From: Parabacteroides sp. ZJ-118
GTDB taxonomy: Bacteria; Bacteroidota; Bacteroidia; Bacteroidales; Tannerellaceae
Length of the DNA stretch: 55,028 nucleotides
Assembly (NCBI RefSeq): GCF_011038785.1
Contig: NZ_JAAKDT010000018.1
Coordinates: forward strand, 1 to 55,028
Reading direction: 5' to 3'
Shown: positions 16,972 to 26,319 of the stretch, in pieces
Numbering within the stretch: the first letter of the stretch is position 1
How the letters are laid out: each line of letters begins with the position of its first letter
Made by a program: the position numbers and the translations under genes
Notes under the pieces: generated by a model
The model's database searches: none
What the model saw: the letters and a program-made list of their open reading frames with translations, nothing else
What the model was told of the DNA's origin: nothing

Positions 16972-19146
16972 ATGAAACGATTAGGTTTTAGTTTATTGCT
17001 TTCGTTGGGCGTATTCGGGAGTGTGGCCGCACAAACCGGAAGCAAGCAGGTTGACTTAAAAGAAATAACCGATGGGAAATTTCGTCAGGTGACGGCAATC
17101 GGAGAGATGCGTTCCCTTCCGGATGGAGAACACTACACAGCCATGAACGCCGATAAAAGTATGATCATTAAGTATTCCTATCGAACGGGAAACCCGGTGG
17201 ATACCTTGTTCAATGCCCGTAAAGCGCGCGAATGTACCTTTACGGACTTTGATGGATATACAATCAGCAGTACAGGGCATCATATCTTGGTCTGGAGAGA
17301 TACGGAGGCTATTTATCGCCGCTCCCGCAAGGCGATGGTTTATGACTATGACGTACGTCGTAACTATGTGAAGCCGATTTCCGATGCCAAAGGTAAGCAA
17401 ATGATCCCGACATTCTCGCCGGATGGTCGTATGTGCGCTTATGTACGGGATAATAATATTTGGATACGTAAGTTTGATTTCGATACCGAGGTGCAAGTCA
17501 CCAAGGACGGTGCGTTGAATAAGGTATTGAATGGCATTACGGATTGGGTGTATGAGGAAGAGTTCTCGGTGACCAACCTGATGGCCTGGTCGCCCGACAG
17601 CCAGTATCTGGCCTTTGTCCGTTTTGATGAGTCCGAGGTACCCGAATATTCCATGCAGGTGTATGGTGAGGGCCTTTATCCGGGGTATTACGCGTATAAA
17701 TATCCGAAGGCTGGACAGAAGAATTCAAAGGTCTCCGTACATTCTTATAGCGTAGTTACGAAAGACACCAAAGAAATGAAGGTCCCGGTGGAAGGTGACT
17801 TCTATATCCCTCGCATTACTTTCACGCGGAATTCGGATCAGCTGGCTGTCATGACATTGAATCGCCAGCAGAATGTATTCAACATGTATTATGCCAATCC
17901 CAAAAGCGGTGTGTTTCGTTTGATTTTGCGTGAGGAAAATAAATGCTACGTGGATTCGGAGTGGTTGACTTCCATCCGCTTCTTGGACAATGGGTTTACC
18001 TATGTGAGCGAACAAGACGGTTATTCCCATATCTATTTGTATTCTCCGACAGGTGTCATGCAACGTCAGGTAACCCAAGGGAACTGGGATGTCACGAGGT
18101 TCTTGGGCGTGGATGAGAACGCGAAGACCTTCTATTACGAGTCTGCCGAGGAAAGCCCGATCCGCCGTTCAATCTATAAGATCGACGCGAAAGGCGTGAA
18201 GACGAAACTCTCCACGGAAGAGGGTGTGAATAAGGCGGTCTTTAGCGACAATTTCGCCTATTTCGTGAATACGTATTCCAATGCGAATACCCCGGCGAAG
18301 ATTACGGTGAATGAGACGAAGTCCAAAAAGGAACTACGCGTCTTGCTCGATAACGCCGCGTTGAAAAGCAAGTTGAAAGAATACGCTTTCGCCAAGAAGG
18401 AATTTATGAAGGTGCATACGGCCTCGGACTATGAGTTCAACGCTTGGATCGTAAAACCCGCTGATTTTGACCCGTCGAAGAAATATCCGGTGATGATGAC
18501 GCAATACAGCGGTCCTAACTCCCAGCAAGTGTTGGATCAATACGGTTTCGATTGGGAACGATACCTGGCGGCTAACGGTATCATCGTGGTATGCGTGGAT
18601 GGTCGCGGCACGGGTGCCCGCGGTGAGGCATTCCGTAAATGTACTTATTTGAGAATGGGCGAGCTGGAATCCAGAGACCAAGTGGAGGCTGCGCAAGCGT
18701 TAGGCAAGTTGCCTTATATCGATAAGGATCGCATCGCGATCTGGGGCTGGAGCTTCGGGGGTTATAATACGTTGATGGCCTTGAGTACCGGAAACGGAAC
18801 GTTTAAGGTGGGTATCGCGGTAGCTCCTCCGACGGACTGGAAATATTACGACACCGTTTATACGGAGCGTTTCATGCGTACCCCGCAAGAGAATTTCGAG
18901 GGCTATGCGGCTACCTCTCCGTTACAACGTGTGAAAGACTTGCAAGGCAAGTTATTGTTGGTTCATGGAACCGCCGATGATAATGTCCATTTTATGCAGA
19001 CAATGGAATATGCCGAGGCTTTGGTTCAAGCCGGTAAGCAGTTCGATATGCATGTTTATAAGGATCGGAACCATAGTATATACGGTGGTAATACCCGTTA
19101 CCATTTGTATACGAAGATGGCCAATTATTTATTCAATAATTTGTAG
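16972..19146 (+). CDS. Dipeptidyl peptidase IV (S9B), paralogue 2
   Basis: 724 residues with a signal peptide (MKRLGFSLLLSLGVFGSVAA). Propeller Glu motif DWVYEEEFSVTNL; hydrolase nucleophile in WGWSFGGYN (about Ser594); Asp in HGTADDNVHF; His in DRNHSIYGGN. All catalytic residues are present. It is followed after only 3 bp by lipA, so the two are co-transcribed. Compared with the 10070-12304 gene, motif spacing and order match while sequence differs widely, so this is an old duplication. Confidence 0.9.
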   Translation: MKRLGFSLLLSLGVFGSVAAQTGSKQVDLKEITDGKFRQVTAIGEMRSLPDGEHYTAMNADKSMIIKYSYRTGNPVDTLFNARKARECTFTDFDGYTISSTGHHILVWRDTEAIYRRSRKAMVYDYDVRRNYVKPISDAKGKQMIPTFSPDGRMCAYVRDNNIWIRKFDFDTEVQVTKDGALNKVLNGITDWVYEEEFSVTNLMAWSPDSQYLAFVRFDESEVPEYSMQVYGEGLYPGYYAYKYPKAGQKNSKVSVHSYSVVTKDTKEMKVPVEGDFYIPRITFTRNSDQLAVMTLNRQQNVFNMYYANPKSGVFRLILREENKCYVDSEWLTSIRFLDNGFTYVSEQDGYSHIYLYSPTGVMQRQVTQGNWDVTRFLGVDENAKTFYYESAEESPIRRSIYKIDAKGVKTKLSTEEGVNKAVFSDNFAYFVNTYSNANTPAKITVNETKSKKELRVLLDNAALKSKLKEYAFAKKEFMKVHTASDYEFNAWIVKPADFDPSKKYPVMMTQYSGPNSQQVLDQYGFDWERYLAANGIIVVCVDGRGTGARGEAFRKCTYLRMGELESRDQVEAAQALGKLPYIDKDRIAIWGWSFGGYNTLMALSTGNGTFKVGIAVAPPTDWKYYDTVYTERFMRTPQENFEGYAATSPLQRVKDLQGKLLLVHGTADDNVHFMQTMEYAEALVQAGKQFDMHVYKDRNHSIYGGNTRYHLYTKMANYLFNNL

Positions 19147-19149
19147 GCC

Positions 19150-19995
19150 ATGGCGCAGCATGTAAGAAAGCCGGATTGGTTGAAGATCCGGCTTGGCGGA
19201 AATGAGCAATTTACGAAGACAAAAAGTATTGTTGAATCTCATTGCCTTCACACAATATGCACAAGTGGTAAATGCCCGAACATGGGTGAGTGTTGGAGCC
19301 GGGGAACAGCTACATTCATGATCGGTGGTGAGATCTGTACCCGCTCTTGTCGTTTTTGTAATACGCTGACAGGTAAACCGCTTCCGTTGGATCCGAAAGA
19401 GCCTGCGAATGTAGCGGAGAGCATCCGCTTAATGAATCTCAAGCATGCGGTGATCACCTCCGTTGACCGTGACGACTTACCGGACTTGGGCGCTTCTCAT
19501 TGGGTAAATACGATCCGTACGATCAAAGCGATGAATCCTCAAACGACCGTGGAAGTTTTAATCCCGGATTTTCAAGGACGATTGGATCTGGTCGATCAGG
19601 TGGTGGATGCGGCGCCTGAGATCATTTCCCATAATATGGAGACTGTACGCCGTATCAGTCCGCAAGTGCGTAGCGCCGCTAAGTATGACGTAAGCTTATC
19701 CGTTTTGCGACGAATCGCCGAGCAGGGTACAGTGGCTAAAACCGGTATCATGGTCGGACTGGGTGAGACTGAGGATGAGGTGCTTGAATTAATGGATGAC
19801 GTTTTGCGCGCGGGTGTTTCTGTCTTAACGATCGGGCAGTATTTACAGCCCTCTCGCAAGAATATTCCCGTCTCTGAATATGTGACTCCTGAACGCTTTG
19901 AATATTATAGGAAACAGGCTGTTAACAAAGGATTTAAGAAAGTAGAGAGCGCTCCGCTGGTACGCTCGTCATACCATGCGGAAAAGCATATATGA
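19150..19995 (+). CDS. lipA: Lipoyl synthase
   Basis: 281 residues. It inserts two sulfurs into protein-bound octanoyl groups to make lipoyl cofactors for 2-oxoacid dehydrogenases and the glycine cleavage system. The auxiliary cluster cysteines are Cys37, Cys42 and Cys48 in CTSGKCPNMGEC; the radical SAM cluster cysteines are Cys63, Cys67 and Cys70 in CTRSCRFC; the C-terminal RSSYHAEK motif supplies the essential Arg-Ser-Ser. Complete and canonical. The start (ATG 19150) is 3 bp beyond the DPP-IV stop. Confidence 0.97.
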   Translation: MAQHVRKPDWLKIRLGGNEQFTKTKSIVESHCLHTICTSGKCPNMGECWSRGTATFMIGGEICTRSCRFCNTLTGKPLPLDPKEPANVAESIRLMNLKHAVITSVDRDDLPDLGASHWVNTIRTIKAMNPQTTVEVLIPDFQGRLDLVDQVVDAAPEIISHNMETVRRISPQVRSAAKYDVSLSVLRRIAEQGTVAKTGIMVGLGETEDEVLELMDDVLRAGVSVLTIGQYLQPSRKNIPVSEYVTPERFEYYRKQAVNKGFKKVESAPLVRSSYHAEKHI

Positions 19996-20061
19996 TTCAT
20001 GAACTTTTGACAATCTTTGTTGTTATTAATATAAAAGAGGACTAAAGAGAGAGGGGGAGGA

Positions 20062-21180
20062 ATGAACAGAGTAAAGAAAGGTCTGGATAATCAGGTGATA
20101 GGTCTATTGCCGTTGTTGTTGTTCATGTTTTTGGACAATTATTTTTCTTATTTATTATCCTTTATAATTGGAACTACGTTCTGTTTCGTCTGTATCTTTT
20201 TGTTTCAAGTGTTGAGCAAGGATAGGGTGTACCAATTTATGCTTCTGCCATCGGCGGGCACATTGGTCTTATATTCCGTATTTCTTTGTCTCAAGCTTGA
20301 ACCTGTGTTGTTTATATACTCTCCTCTTATTACGGAAGTATTACTCGTCGTGGCGTTAGCGATCGTGGGGTTCACGAAGAGAACGGTCATACAACGTATA
20401 CGCGATTCGAAATACCCCTCTTTTAAACGTACGTTGCTCCGTACTACCTTGAACGAATTTTATTTTCTCGCTCAGTTGGTGCAGAACCTGTATACGTTGC
20501 ATCTATTCATCATCTTGCTATATAGTATCTTGCCGGAAACGATGCAGAATATGCGTACCGAACGTTTCTTATACCGGGAGTTGGGATTGGTGATCGGTGT
20601 TTTGCTCTTCGTTTATGAGCAAATCCGTTTGTCCTTGATGCAAGGTAGCCTGAAAAAGGAAATGTGGGTTCCCGTATTGAACGATAATGGAAAGGTGATC
20701 GGCTGCATCGCCCGTTCGGTCAGCCGCTCCTTACCCAAGAAATACTATCATCCGATCGTGCGTATCGCCGTTGTTTATAATGGTATGTTATATTTGGTGA
20801 GACGAAGCAAAGATGAGTTTGTCTCTCCGGATACGATGGATTATCCGTTCCATAATTACGTGCTCTTCCGGCATCGCATAGATAGTACGGTCAAAGAAAC
20901 TCTCGGAAGTTTGGCGCACGATAAATTAATTGTTCCGCGCATCCTGATCCGTTATACATTTGAGAACGAGAAGGTGAAACATTTGGTATCTCTCTATGTC
21001 GTTTGCTTACGCACGGAAGAGCAATTGAATCAATGTAAGCGCCAGAGCGGAAAGCTTTGGACAACGAAACAAATCGAGGAGAACCTGAACTCCGGGGTGT
21101 TTAGCGAATATTTTGAGAAAGAGTTCGCTTATTTGCAAAATACGATTCTTTTCGCCGAGAGTTTCTGCTGCGGTAACTAA
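20062..21180 (+). CDS. Membrane protein with a C-terminal Nudix-like domain
   Basis: 372 residues, preceded by a purine-rich site (GAGGGGGAGG). About six hydrophobic helices occupy residues 10-195. The C-terminal half (about 200-372) begins MWVPVLNDNGKVIGCIARS and continues YYHPIVRIAVVYNGMLYLVRRS, which resembles the opening strands of Nudix hydrolases. The catalytic Nudix box (GX5EX7REUXEE) is not recognisable, so it may be a sensing or inactive fold. It lies 124 bp upstream of ppk1 on the same strand; a link to polyphosphate is only by position. Confidence 0.55.
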   Translation: MNRVKKGLDNQVIGLLPLLLFMFLDNYFSYLLSFIIGTTFCFVCIFLFQVLSKDRVYQFMLLPSAGTLVLYSVFLCLKLEPVLFIYSPLITEVLLVVALAIVGFTKRTVIQRIRDSKYPSFKRTLLRTTLNEFYFLAQLVQNLYTLHLFIILLYSILPETMQNMRTERFLYRELGLVIGVLLFVYEQIRLSLMQGSLKKEMWVPVLNDNGKVIGCIARSVSRSLPKKYYHPIVRIAVVYNGMLYLVRRSKDEFVSPDTMDYPFHNYVLFRHRIDSTVKETLGSLAHDKLIVPRILIRYTFENEKVKHLVSLYVVCLRTEEQLNQCKRQSGKLWTTKQIEENLNSGVFSEYFEKEFAYLQNTILFAESFCCGN

Positions 21181-21304
21181 TCATCTTACAATGCCCGTTT
21201 CCTTAGTCCTATGACTTCCAAATCTTTGGTATCCAACTTTAATCATAACAATTTCTTTTATTGCTCGAAAGTATCTATATTTACACGCCGAAGATAAGAT
21301 TATT

Positions 21305-23383
21305 ATGGAGAATTCATATCAATATTTCAAACGAGACTTAAGCTGGTTGTCGTTTAACTACCGTGTCTTGCTGGAAGCGGAAGATGATACATTGCCTATT
21401 TATGAGCGTATTAAGTTCCTTTCTATCTATTCTTCGAATCTGGAAGAATTTTATGAGATCCGGGTCGCGGAACATCGGGGGGTAATCATGAAAAAGAATT
21501 ATTCGGAGGAGAGCGCCGCAGAGGCAGAAGAGACCTTGGCGGCTATCACCCGGGAGGTGAACCGCCAGCAACGGGACTATTACCGTATTTTCTCGGAGAA
21601 GATATTGCCGGAATTGAATCGCCGGAATATTTACTTATACCAGAATGAGAAGCCGGAACCTTTCCATGAGGAGTTTGTCCATAATTTCTTTAATGAGGAG
21701 GTTTTCCCATTCCTGTCGCCGGTCATGATTCAAGCCGGTGATATACGTACGTTCATCCGGGATCGTCGGCTTTACCTTGTGATCCGTATGATTAAGCGGA
21801 GCAAGCGGATGAATGAGCCGGGCTTCGTACCCGAGTATCATTATGCGTTGATGAAGATCCCTTACGCGAAAGTTCCCCGTTTTATCGAGTTGCCTCCGCA
21901 CAACGGGAAATATTATATCATGTTTATCGACGACATTATCCGTGCGAATTTGCAGAATGTTTTTCCCGGTTATAGGATTGATGGCTGTTACAGCATCAAG
22001 ATTTCCCGGGATGCGGATATTTATTTGGATGACGAGAGCCGGGCGAATATCGTGGAGAATATCCGTAAGAAGGTGAAGAAGCGTAAGATCGGAGCCTTGA
22101 GCCGTTTTATGTATGATCAAGCGATGCCGGATGATTTTCTGGCTTTTGTTTGCGATGCCTTTGGTATTACGTCGGAGGACTTGGTGCTGGGTGGACGATA
22201 TAATAATTTGCAGGATTTGATGAAATTGCCGAATCCGGCAGGAAAGCATCTGGAACAGCGGCCGCCGGTGCCGATGCGTGTGCCTTTCCTCGATGAGATG
22301 GGGTCGGTGTTCAAGGCCGTGAAGAAGCGGGATGTGTTATTGCATTTCCCGTATGAGTCGTTCGATTATTTGATCCGCTTCTTGATGGAGGCAGCCTTTG
22401 ATCCGAAGGTGGATGAGATCAAGATTACCCAGTACCGGGTAGCCGAGAATTCGGCTGTGATTAATACGCTGGTCAGCGCTGCCCAGAATGGTAAGAAAGT
22501 GACGGTATTCGTGGAATTGAAAGCCCGTTTTGACGAGGAGAATAATATGAGTACGGCGGAGCGTATGGAGCAGGCCGGTATTCGTATCATTTATAGTATT
22601 CCGGGCCTGAAAGTCCATGCGAAGGTCGCGGTCATTCTTCGGAAGGATACGTCCGAGGGGCTTAAACGGCGTGATTTCGCCTATTTGAGTACCGGTAATT
22701 TCAATGAGAAAACGGCTAAGATCTATTCGGATATGGCGCTGTTGACCTCGAATACTGAGATTATTACGGATATCAATAAAGTATTCGCTGTTTTGGAGGG
22801 GCGTATGAAAGAGCCTACTTTCCGCCATTTGCTGGTAGCCCGCTTCAATATGGTCCCGGAATTGACTCGTAGGATCCGGCGGGAGATCGAGCATGTGCAG
22901 GAAGGCCGGAAAGGCCGGATCGTATTAAAGATGAACGGACTGCATGACCAGCATATGATCGAGGAGCTCTATCATGCGAGTGAGGCGGGGGTGGAGATCG
23001 ATCTGATTGTCCGGGGGATTTGTTGCCTGGTACCGGACCAGCCTTATAGCGCGAACATCCGGGTTACTCGTATCGTGGATATGTTTCTGGAGCATTCCCG
23101 GGTTTGGTATTTTTTGAATGACGGTCAGGAGGATCTTTTCCTTACCTCGGCTGACTGGATGCGTCGTAATTTGAACCGACGGATCGAGACGGCTTTCCCG
23201 ATCCTTGATCCGGACTTGAAGAGGGAGATAATCGATATATTAAATATCCAGCTGAGTGACAACGTGAAAGCTTGTTACCTGGATGGCGAGTTACGTAATA
23301 ATTTCAAATGTGATGATAATCCGGTAAAAGTGCGTTCGCAATTGGCTATCTATGATTATCTGAGAAATAAATCCATACGGTGA
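21305..23383 (+). CDS. ppk1: Polyphosphate kinase 1
   Basis: 692 residues, the standard size. PPK1 polymerises the ATP gamma-phosphate into inorganic polyphosphate and is membrane-associated. The N-terminal domain starts YFKRDLSWLSFNYRVLLEA; the phospholipase-D-like catalytic half carries the autophosphorylated His in IPGLKVHAKVAVI (about His438) and a second His in FLEHSRVWYF. Its stop lies only 3 bp from the end of the convergent rsmF-like gene, with no terminator between them. Confidence 0.95.
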   Translation: MENSYQYFKRDLSWLSFNYRVLLEAEDDTLPIYERIKFLSIYSSNLEEFYEIRVAEHRGVIMKKNYSEESAAEAEETLAAITREVNRQQRDYYRIFSEKILPELNRRNIYLYQNEKPEPFHEEFVHNFFNEEVFPFLSPVMIQAGDIRTFIRDRRLYLVIRMIKRSKRMNEPGFVPEYHYALMKIPYAKVPRFIELPPHNGKYYIMFIDDIIRANLQNVFPGYRIDGCYSIKISRDADIYLDDESRANIVENIRKKVKKRKIGALSRFMYDQAMPDDFLAFVCDAFGITSEDLVLGGRYNNLQDLMKLPNPAGKHLEQRPPVPMRVPFLDEMGSVFKAVKKRDVLLHFPYESFDYLIRFLMEAAFDPKVDEIKITQYRVAENSAVINTLVSAAQNGKKVTVFVELKARFDEENNMSTAERMEQAGIRIIYSIPGLKVHAKVAVILRKDTSEGLKRRDFAYLSTGNFNEKTAKIYSDMALLTSNTEIITDINKVFAVLEGRMKEPTFRHLLVARFNMVPELTRRIRREIEHVQEGRKGRIVLKMNGLHDQHMIEELYHASEAGVEIDLIVRGICCLVPDQPYSANIRVTRIVDMFLEHSRVWYFLNDGQEDLFLTSADWMRRNLNRRIETAFPILDPDLKREIIDILNIQLSDNVKACYLDGELRNNFKCDDNPVKVRSQLAIYDYLRNKSIR

Positions 23384-23386
23384 TTG

Positions 23387-24778
23387 TCATAAAAACAGTT
23401 TGATTTCATCCGGAATATATCCCGTCCGTATACGCCACTCTTGCGGATACAGGTTATTGGCTCGGTTGCCAAGGTTCTTTACGAAACCCAGCGGAAGTCC
23501 TTGGTAGCGTATCAACACATATCCCTTATCTGTACCGGAAGGTAAGACGAGTGTCTCCTTCTTTAAGAATTTAATAGCGTCTTCCCATTCCAGCTCTACG
23601 GATGGAAAGGCGTTGGGGGGTAAGGCGGTGCTTAAAGCCAGTTCTTGGGACGGGATAAAGTCTTTCCCTCTCGCTTCGCCCAGGCAAATACCGGCGGAGA
23701 GTACTCGTAAAGGCTTGGTATTGATGAGTGAAAATAGATCCGAATGGGCTTTTGGATATGCTCGAAGGAAACGGTCGTTCCATTCGAGAGAAAATGAGGT
23801 TTCATCCGAAAGGAACAGATGGGTCTCCTGTGGGATGGACGGAGCGGCTTTTCCCCGCTCTTTTTTCCCTCTGGACTTGATGCGAATCTCCTCGATCTCG
23901 CCTTCCGCTTTCCGGAGGGCGGCGAGGGAAAAGCCTTCGCCCCGTGTCTTATGCGGGAAGAAGCGGTAAACCGGATGTTCAAACCGGAGGGTGCCGGTGA
24001 TCTGCCATTCCTCTTGGGTAGGGATAGGCAATGCCTCGGCTCCCAGCTCCTCTATTATATAATGTATGTTCTCCTCATTCTCTTCCGTATTATAGGTACA
24101 CGTGCTGTAGATCAAGATACCTCCGGGTTTCAAGGCGTTCCAGATATCATGGATGATGCGCCGTTGGCGAGAGGCGCAAAGCCGTACGTTATCTATGCTC
24201 CATTCGCCTGTGCTATCCGTATCTTTCCGGAACATACCCTCACCGGAGCAAGGTACGTCGGTGACGATCACGTCGAACTGATGAGGCAATGCCTCGCCGA
24301 TCTCTTCCGGGTCATTATTGATAACGATCGTGTCCGGGCGGCCCCATTTAGCGATATTTTCGGCCAATACATAACTCCGGCTGCGGATCACCTCGTTACT
24401 GACGAGCAGACTACCCTCCGGCAATAAGCTCGCCAGGTGCGTGGACTTGCCGCCCGGGGCGGCGCATAAATCCAAGCAACGTACCGGCTCTTTTACATAT
24501 GCCTTGATCGCTTGTTCCAGAAACATGGAAGACGCTTCCTGTACGTAATAGGCCCCCGCATGGAATAGAGGATCGAAGGTGAAAGATAACCGTTCCGGCA
24601 AATAAAAACCGCTCTCGCACCAAGCGACCGGAGCACCTGCTTTGGGAGCAGGAGTCCCTTTCATCGGGTTGATACGGATACTTACGGGAACATCAGCGCT
24701 TAACGCTGCCTCTAAACAATCGAACTCCTCGCCAAGTAAAGCCTGTGTACGGGTAACAAAATCAATAGGAAGTGCCAT
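23387..24778 (-). CDS. rRNA cytosine-C5 methyltransferase (RsmF/NOL1-NOP2-sun family)
   Basis: 463 residues from ATG 24778 (MALPIDFVTRTQ); the longer frame to 24826 would run over the promoter. SAM-binding site CLDLCAAPGGKSTHLA, the catalytic-cysteine motifs VPCSGEGMFRK and STCTYNTEENEE are all present, and a C-terminal extension (about 300-463) resembles the RsmF PUA-like part. The enzyme would methylate a cytosine in 16S rRNA or tRNA; the exact target cannot be told. Confidence 0.88.
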   Translation of the reverse strand: MALPIDFVTRTQALLGEEFDCLEAALSADVPVSIRINPMKGTPAPKAGAPVAWCESGFYLPERLSFTFDPLFHAGAYYVQEASSMFLEQAIKAYVKEPVRCLDLCAAPGGKSTHLASLLPEGSLLVSNEVIRSRSYVLAENIAKWGRPDTIVINNDPEEIGEALPHQFDVIVTDVPCSGEGMFRKDTDSTGEWSIDNVRLCASRQRRIIHDIWNALKPGGILIYSTCTYNTEENEENIHYIIEELGAEALPIPTQEEWQITGTLRFEHPVYRFFPHKTRGEGFSLAALRKAEGEIEEIRIKSRGKKERGKAAPSIPQETHLFLSDETSFSLEWNDRFLRAYPKAHSDLFSLINTKPLRVLSAGICLGEARGKDFIPSQELALSTALPPNAFPSVELEWEDAIKFLKKETLVLPSGTDKGYVLIRYQGLPLGFVKNLGNRANNLYPQEWRIRTGYIPDEIKLFL

Positions 24779-24799
24779 GATTATTCTGCTAGTTTGCGG

Positions 24800-24828
24800 C
24801 AAAAGTACTACTTTCGCGGAAAACAAAC
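24800..24828 (-). promoter_or_regulatory. Promoter of the RsmF-like gene
   Basis: On the minus strand TTTG (24828-24825), 17 bp, TACTTTTG (24807-24800), about 22 bp before the ATG at 24778. It overlaps the 5' end of the divergent RsmI-like gene. Confidence 0.6.
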
Positions 24829-24831
24829 AGT

Positions 24832-25536
24832 ATGCGAGCTTCTCTTTTCCTTATACCGGTTACCTTGGGCGATACGGAACATCGCCGTGTCTTGCCTGCG
24901 TACAACCGTGACGTGGTCGTATCTATCCGGCATTTTATCGTGGAAAACGTGCGTACGGCACGCCGTTTCTTGAAAAAGGTGGAGCCGGGGATCGTGATCG
25001 ATGACTTGACATTTTATGAACTGAATAAACATACCTCGCCGGAACAAGTCGCCGGCTATCTGGCTCCTTTGGCGAAAGGCGAGAGCGTAGGCGTGATCTC
25101 GGAGGCGGGCTGTCCGGCGATCGCGGATCCGGGCGCTGACGTAGTGGCCATCGCCCAACGGAAAGATTATCCGGTGGTACCGTTGGTAGGGCCTTCGTCT
25201 ATCTTGATGTCGGTGATGGGATCAGGCTTCAACGGGCAGAGTTTCGCTTTTCACGGTTATCTGCCGATTGATGCTTCCGAGCGAACGAACACGATCAAGA
25301 AATTGGAGGGAAGGATTTATTCCGAGCATCAGACGCAATTGTTTATCGAGACTCCTTACCGGAATAATAAACTGGCCGAGGAGTTGATCCGTTCGTGCCG
25401 TCCGTCTACGAAACTCTGTATCGCCTCAAATATAACTTGTGAGGATGAGTATATCCACACTCGCCCGGTCAAGGAATGGGCGGGCAAAGTTCCCGACCTG
25501 AGCAAGAAGCCTACGATTTTCCTAATCTATAAATAA
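24832..25536 (+). CDS. SAM-dependent tetrapyrrole-methylase-fold methyltransferase (RsmI-like)
   Basis: 234 residues. Shows the fold's GES(V)[15 protein letters not shown] loop and [29 protein letters not shown], both as in RsmI, the 16S rRNA ribose-2'-O methyltransferase for C1402. The N terminus is divergent ([21 protein letters not shown]) and it lacks the RsmI C-terminal domain, so it belongs to the shorter Bacteroidetes 'SAM-dependent methyltransferase' branch. Divergent from the rRNA C5-methyltransferase and probably shares its control region. Followed after 10 bp by the N-acetyltransferase gene. Confidence 0.8.
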   Translation: MRASLFLIPVTLGDTEHRRVLPAYNRDVVVSIRHFIVENVRTARRFLKKVEPGIVIDDLTFYELNKHTSPEQVAGYLAPLAKGESVGVISEAGCPAIADPGADVVAIAQRKDYPVVPLVGPSSILMSVMGSGFNGQSFAFHGYLPIDASERTNTIKKLEGRIYSEHQTQLFIETPYRNNKLAEELIRSCRPSTKLCIASNITCEDEYIHTRPVKEWAGKVPDLSKKPTIFLIYK

Positions 25537-25546
25537 GAGGATTGAT

Positions 25547-26122
25547 ATGAGTTATCAAGCGCACGAGACAGCGGTAATCGATGCAGGTTGTGAGATTGGG
25601 GAAGGAACCCATATCTGGCATTTTTCCCATATCATGACGGGATGCGTGATTGGCAAGGCGTGTAATATCGGCCAAAATGTAGTCGTATCGCCGGGTGTGA
25701 TCCTGGGGAATAACGTGAAGGTACAGAACAATGTCTCTATTTACACGGGTGTGATTTGCGAGGATGATGTGTTCTTAGGGCCTAGTTGCGTGTTTACAAA
25801 TGTAACCAATCCGCGTAGCGCTATCTCCCGGAAAGATCAGTATAAGGAGACGGTGATTGGCAAGGGAGCCTCGGTCGGCGCTAACGCCACGATCATTTGC
25901 GGCCATTCGATCGGAAAATATGCCATGATCGGTGCCGGGGCGGTGGTGACGAAGGATGTTCCGGCTTATGCGCTGGTCGTAGGGAATCCGTCCCGCCAGA
26001 TGGGGTGGGTAAGCGAGTACGGCCATCGCTTGGTGTTTGACCCCGAAGGATTCGCTACCTGTCCGGAAAGCGGTCAACGATATAAGTTGGAAGGAAATAC
26101 ATTAATTTCTATACAAGCATAA
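25547..26122 (+). CDS. Left-handed beta-helix sugar N-acetyltransferase (WbpD/WlbB-like)
   Basis: 191 residues with hexapeptide repeats throughout (for example [20 protein letters not shown] and [20 protein letters not shown]). The combination [10 protein letters not shown] and [16 protein letters not shown] is that of enzymes acetylating UDP-2-acetamido-3-amino-glucuronate for O-antigen or surface glycans. It stands apart from any glycan cluster here, downstream of the RsmI-like gene by 10 bp, so probably co-transcribed. Confidence 0.85.
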   Translation: MSYQAHETAVIDAGCEIGEGTHIWHFSHIMTGCVIGKACNIGQNVVVSPGVILGNNVKVQNNVSIYTGVICEDDVFLGPSCVFTNVTNPRSAISRKDQYKETVIGKGASVGANATIICGHSIGKYAMIGAGAVVTKDVPAYALVVGNPSRQMGWVSEYGHRLVFDPEGFATCPESGQRYKLEGNTLISIQA

Positions 26123-26148
26123 AAATATCTATTTTTTAAACAGGGATT

Positions 26149-26164
26149 CATCGCGGTCGCGATG
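26149..26164. repeat. Short palindrome behind the N-acetyltransferase gene
   Basis: CATCGCG (26149-26155) and CGCGATG (26158-26164) with a 2-nt spacer. The flanking 11-mer TTCATCGCGGT recurs at 33159-33169 upstream of prs, so it may be a small dispersed motif. Confidence 0.5.
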
Positions 26165-26199
26165 GCTTGTTGTATTCAAGTATCGGAGCGCCCGATTCC

Positions 26200-26309
26200 A
26201 ATGCCACACTTGGAGAGGAGAAATGCCATACTTGGAGAGGAGAAATGCCATACTTCGCAGGGTGAAACACCATACTTCGCAGGGTAAAATACCACACTTG
26301 GAGAGGGCT
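26200..26309. repeat. 22-nt modular tandem repeat, five units
   Basis: Five contiguous 22-nt units (26200-26221, 26222-26243, 26244-26265, 26266-26287, 26288-26309). All begin AAYRCCAYACTT; the second half alternates between GGAGAGGAGA (units 1, 2, 5 with changes) and CGCAGGGTRA (units 3, 4). It fills the gap between two convergent genes and has no spacers, so it is not a CRISPR array. Function unknown. Confidence 0.9.
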
Positions 26310-26319
26310 GAAGTATTGT

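Noticed and set aside
26200-26309. CRISPR array
   Set aside because: Units are contiguous, with no variable spacers and no cas genes in the window.
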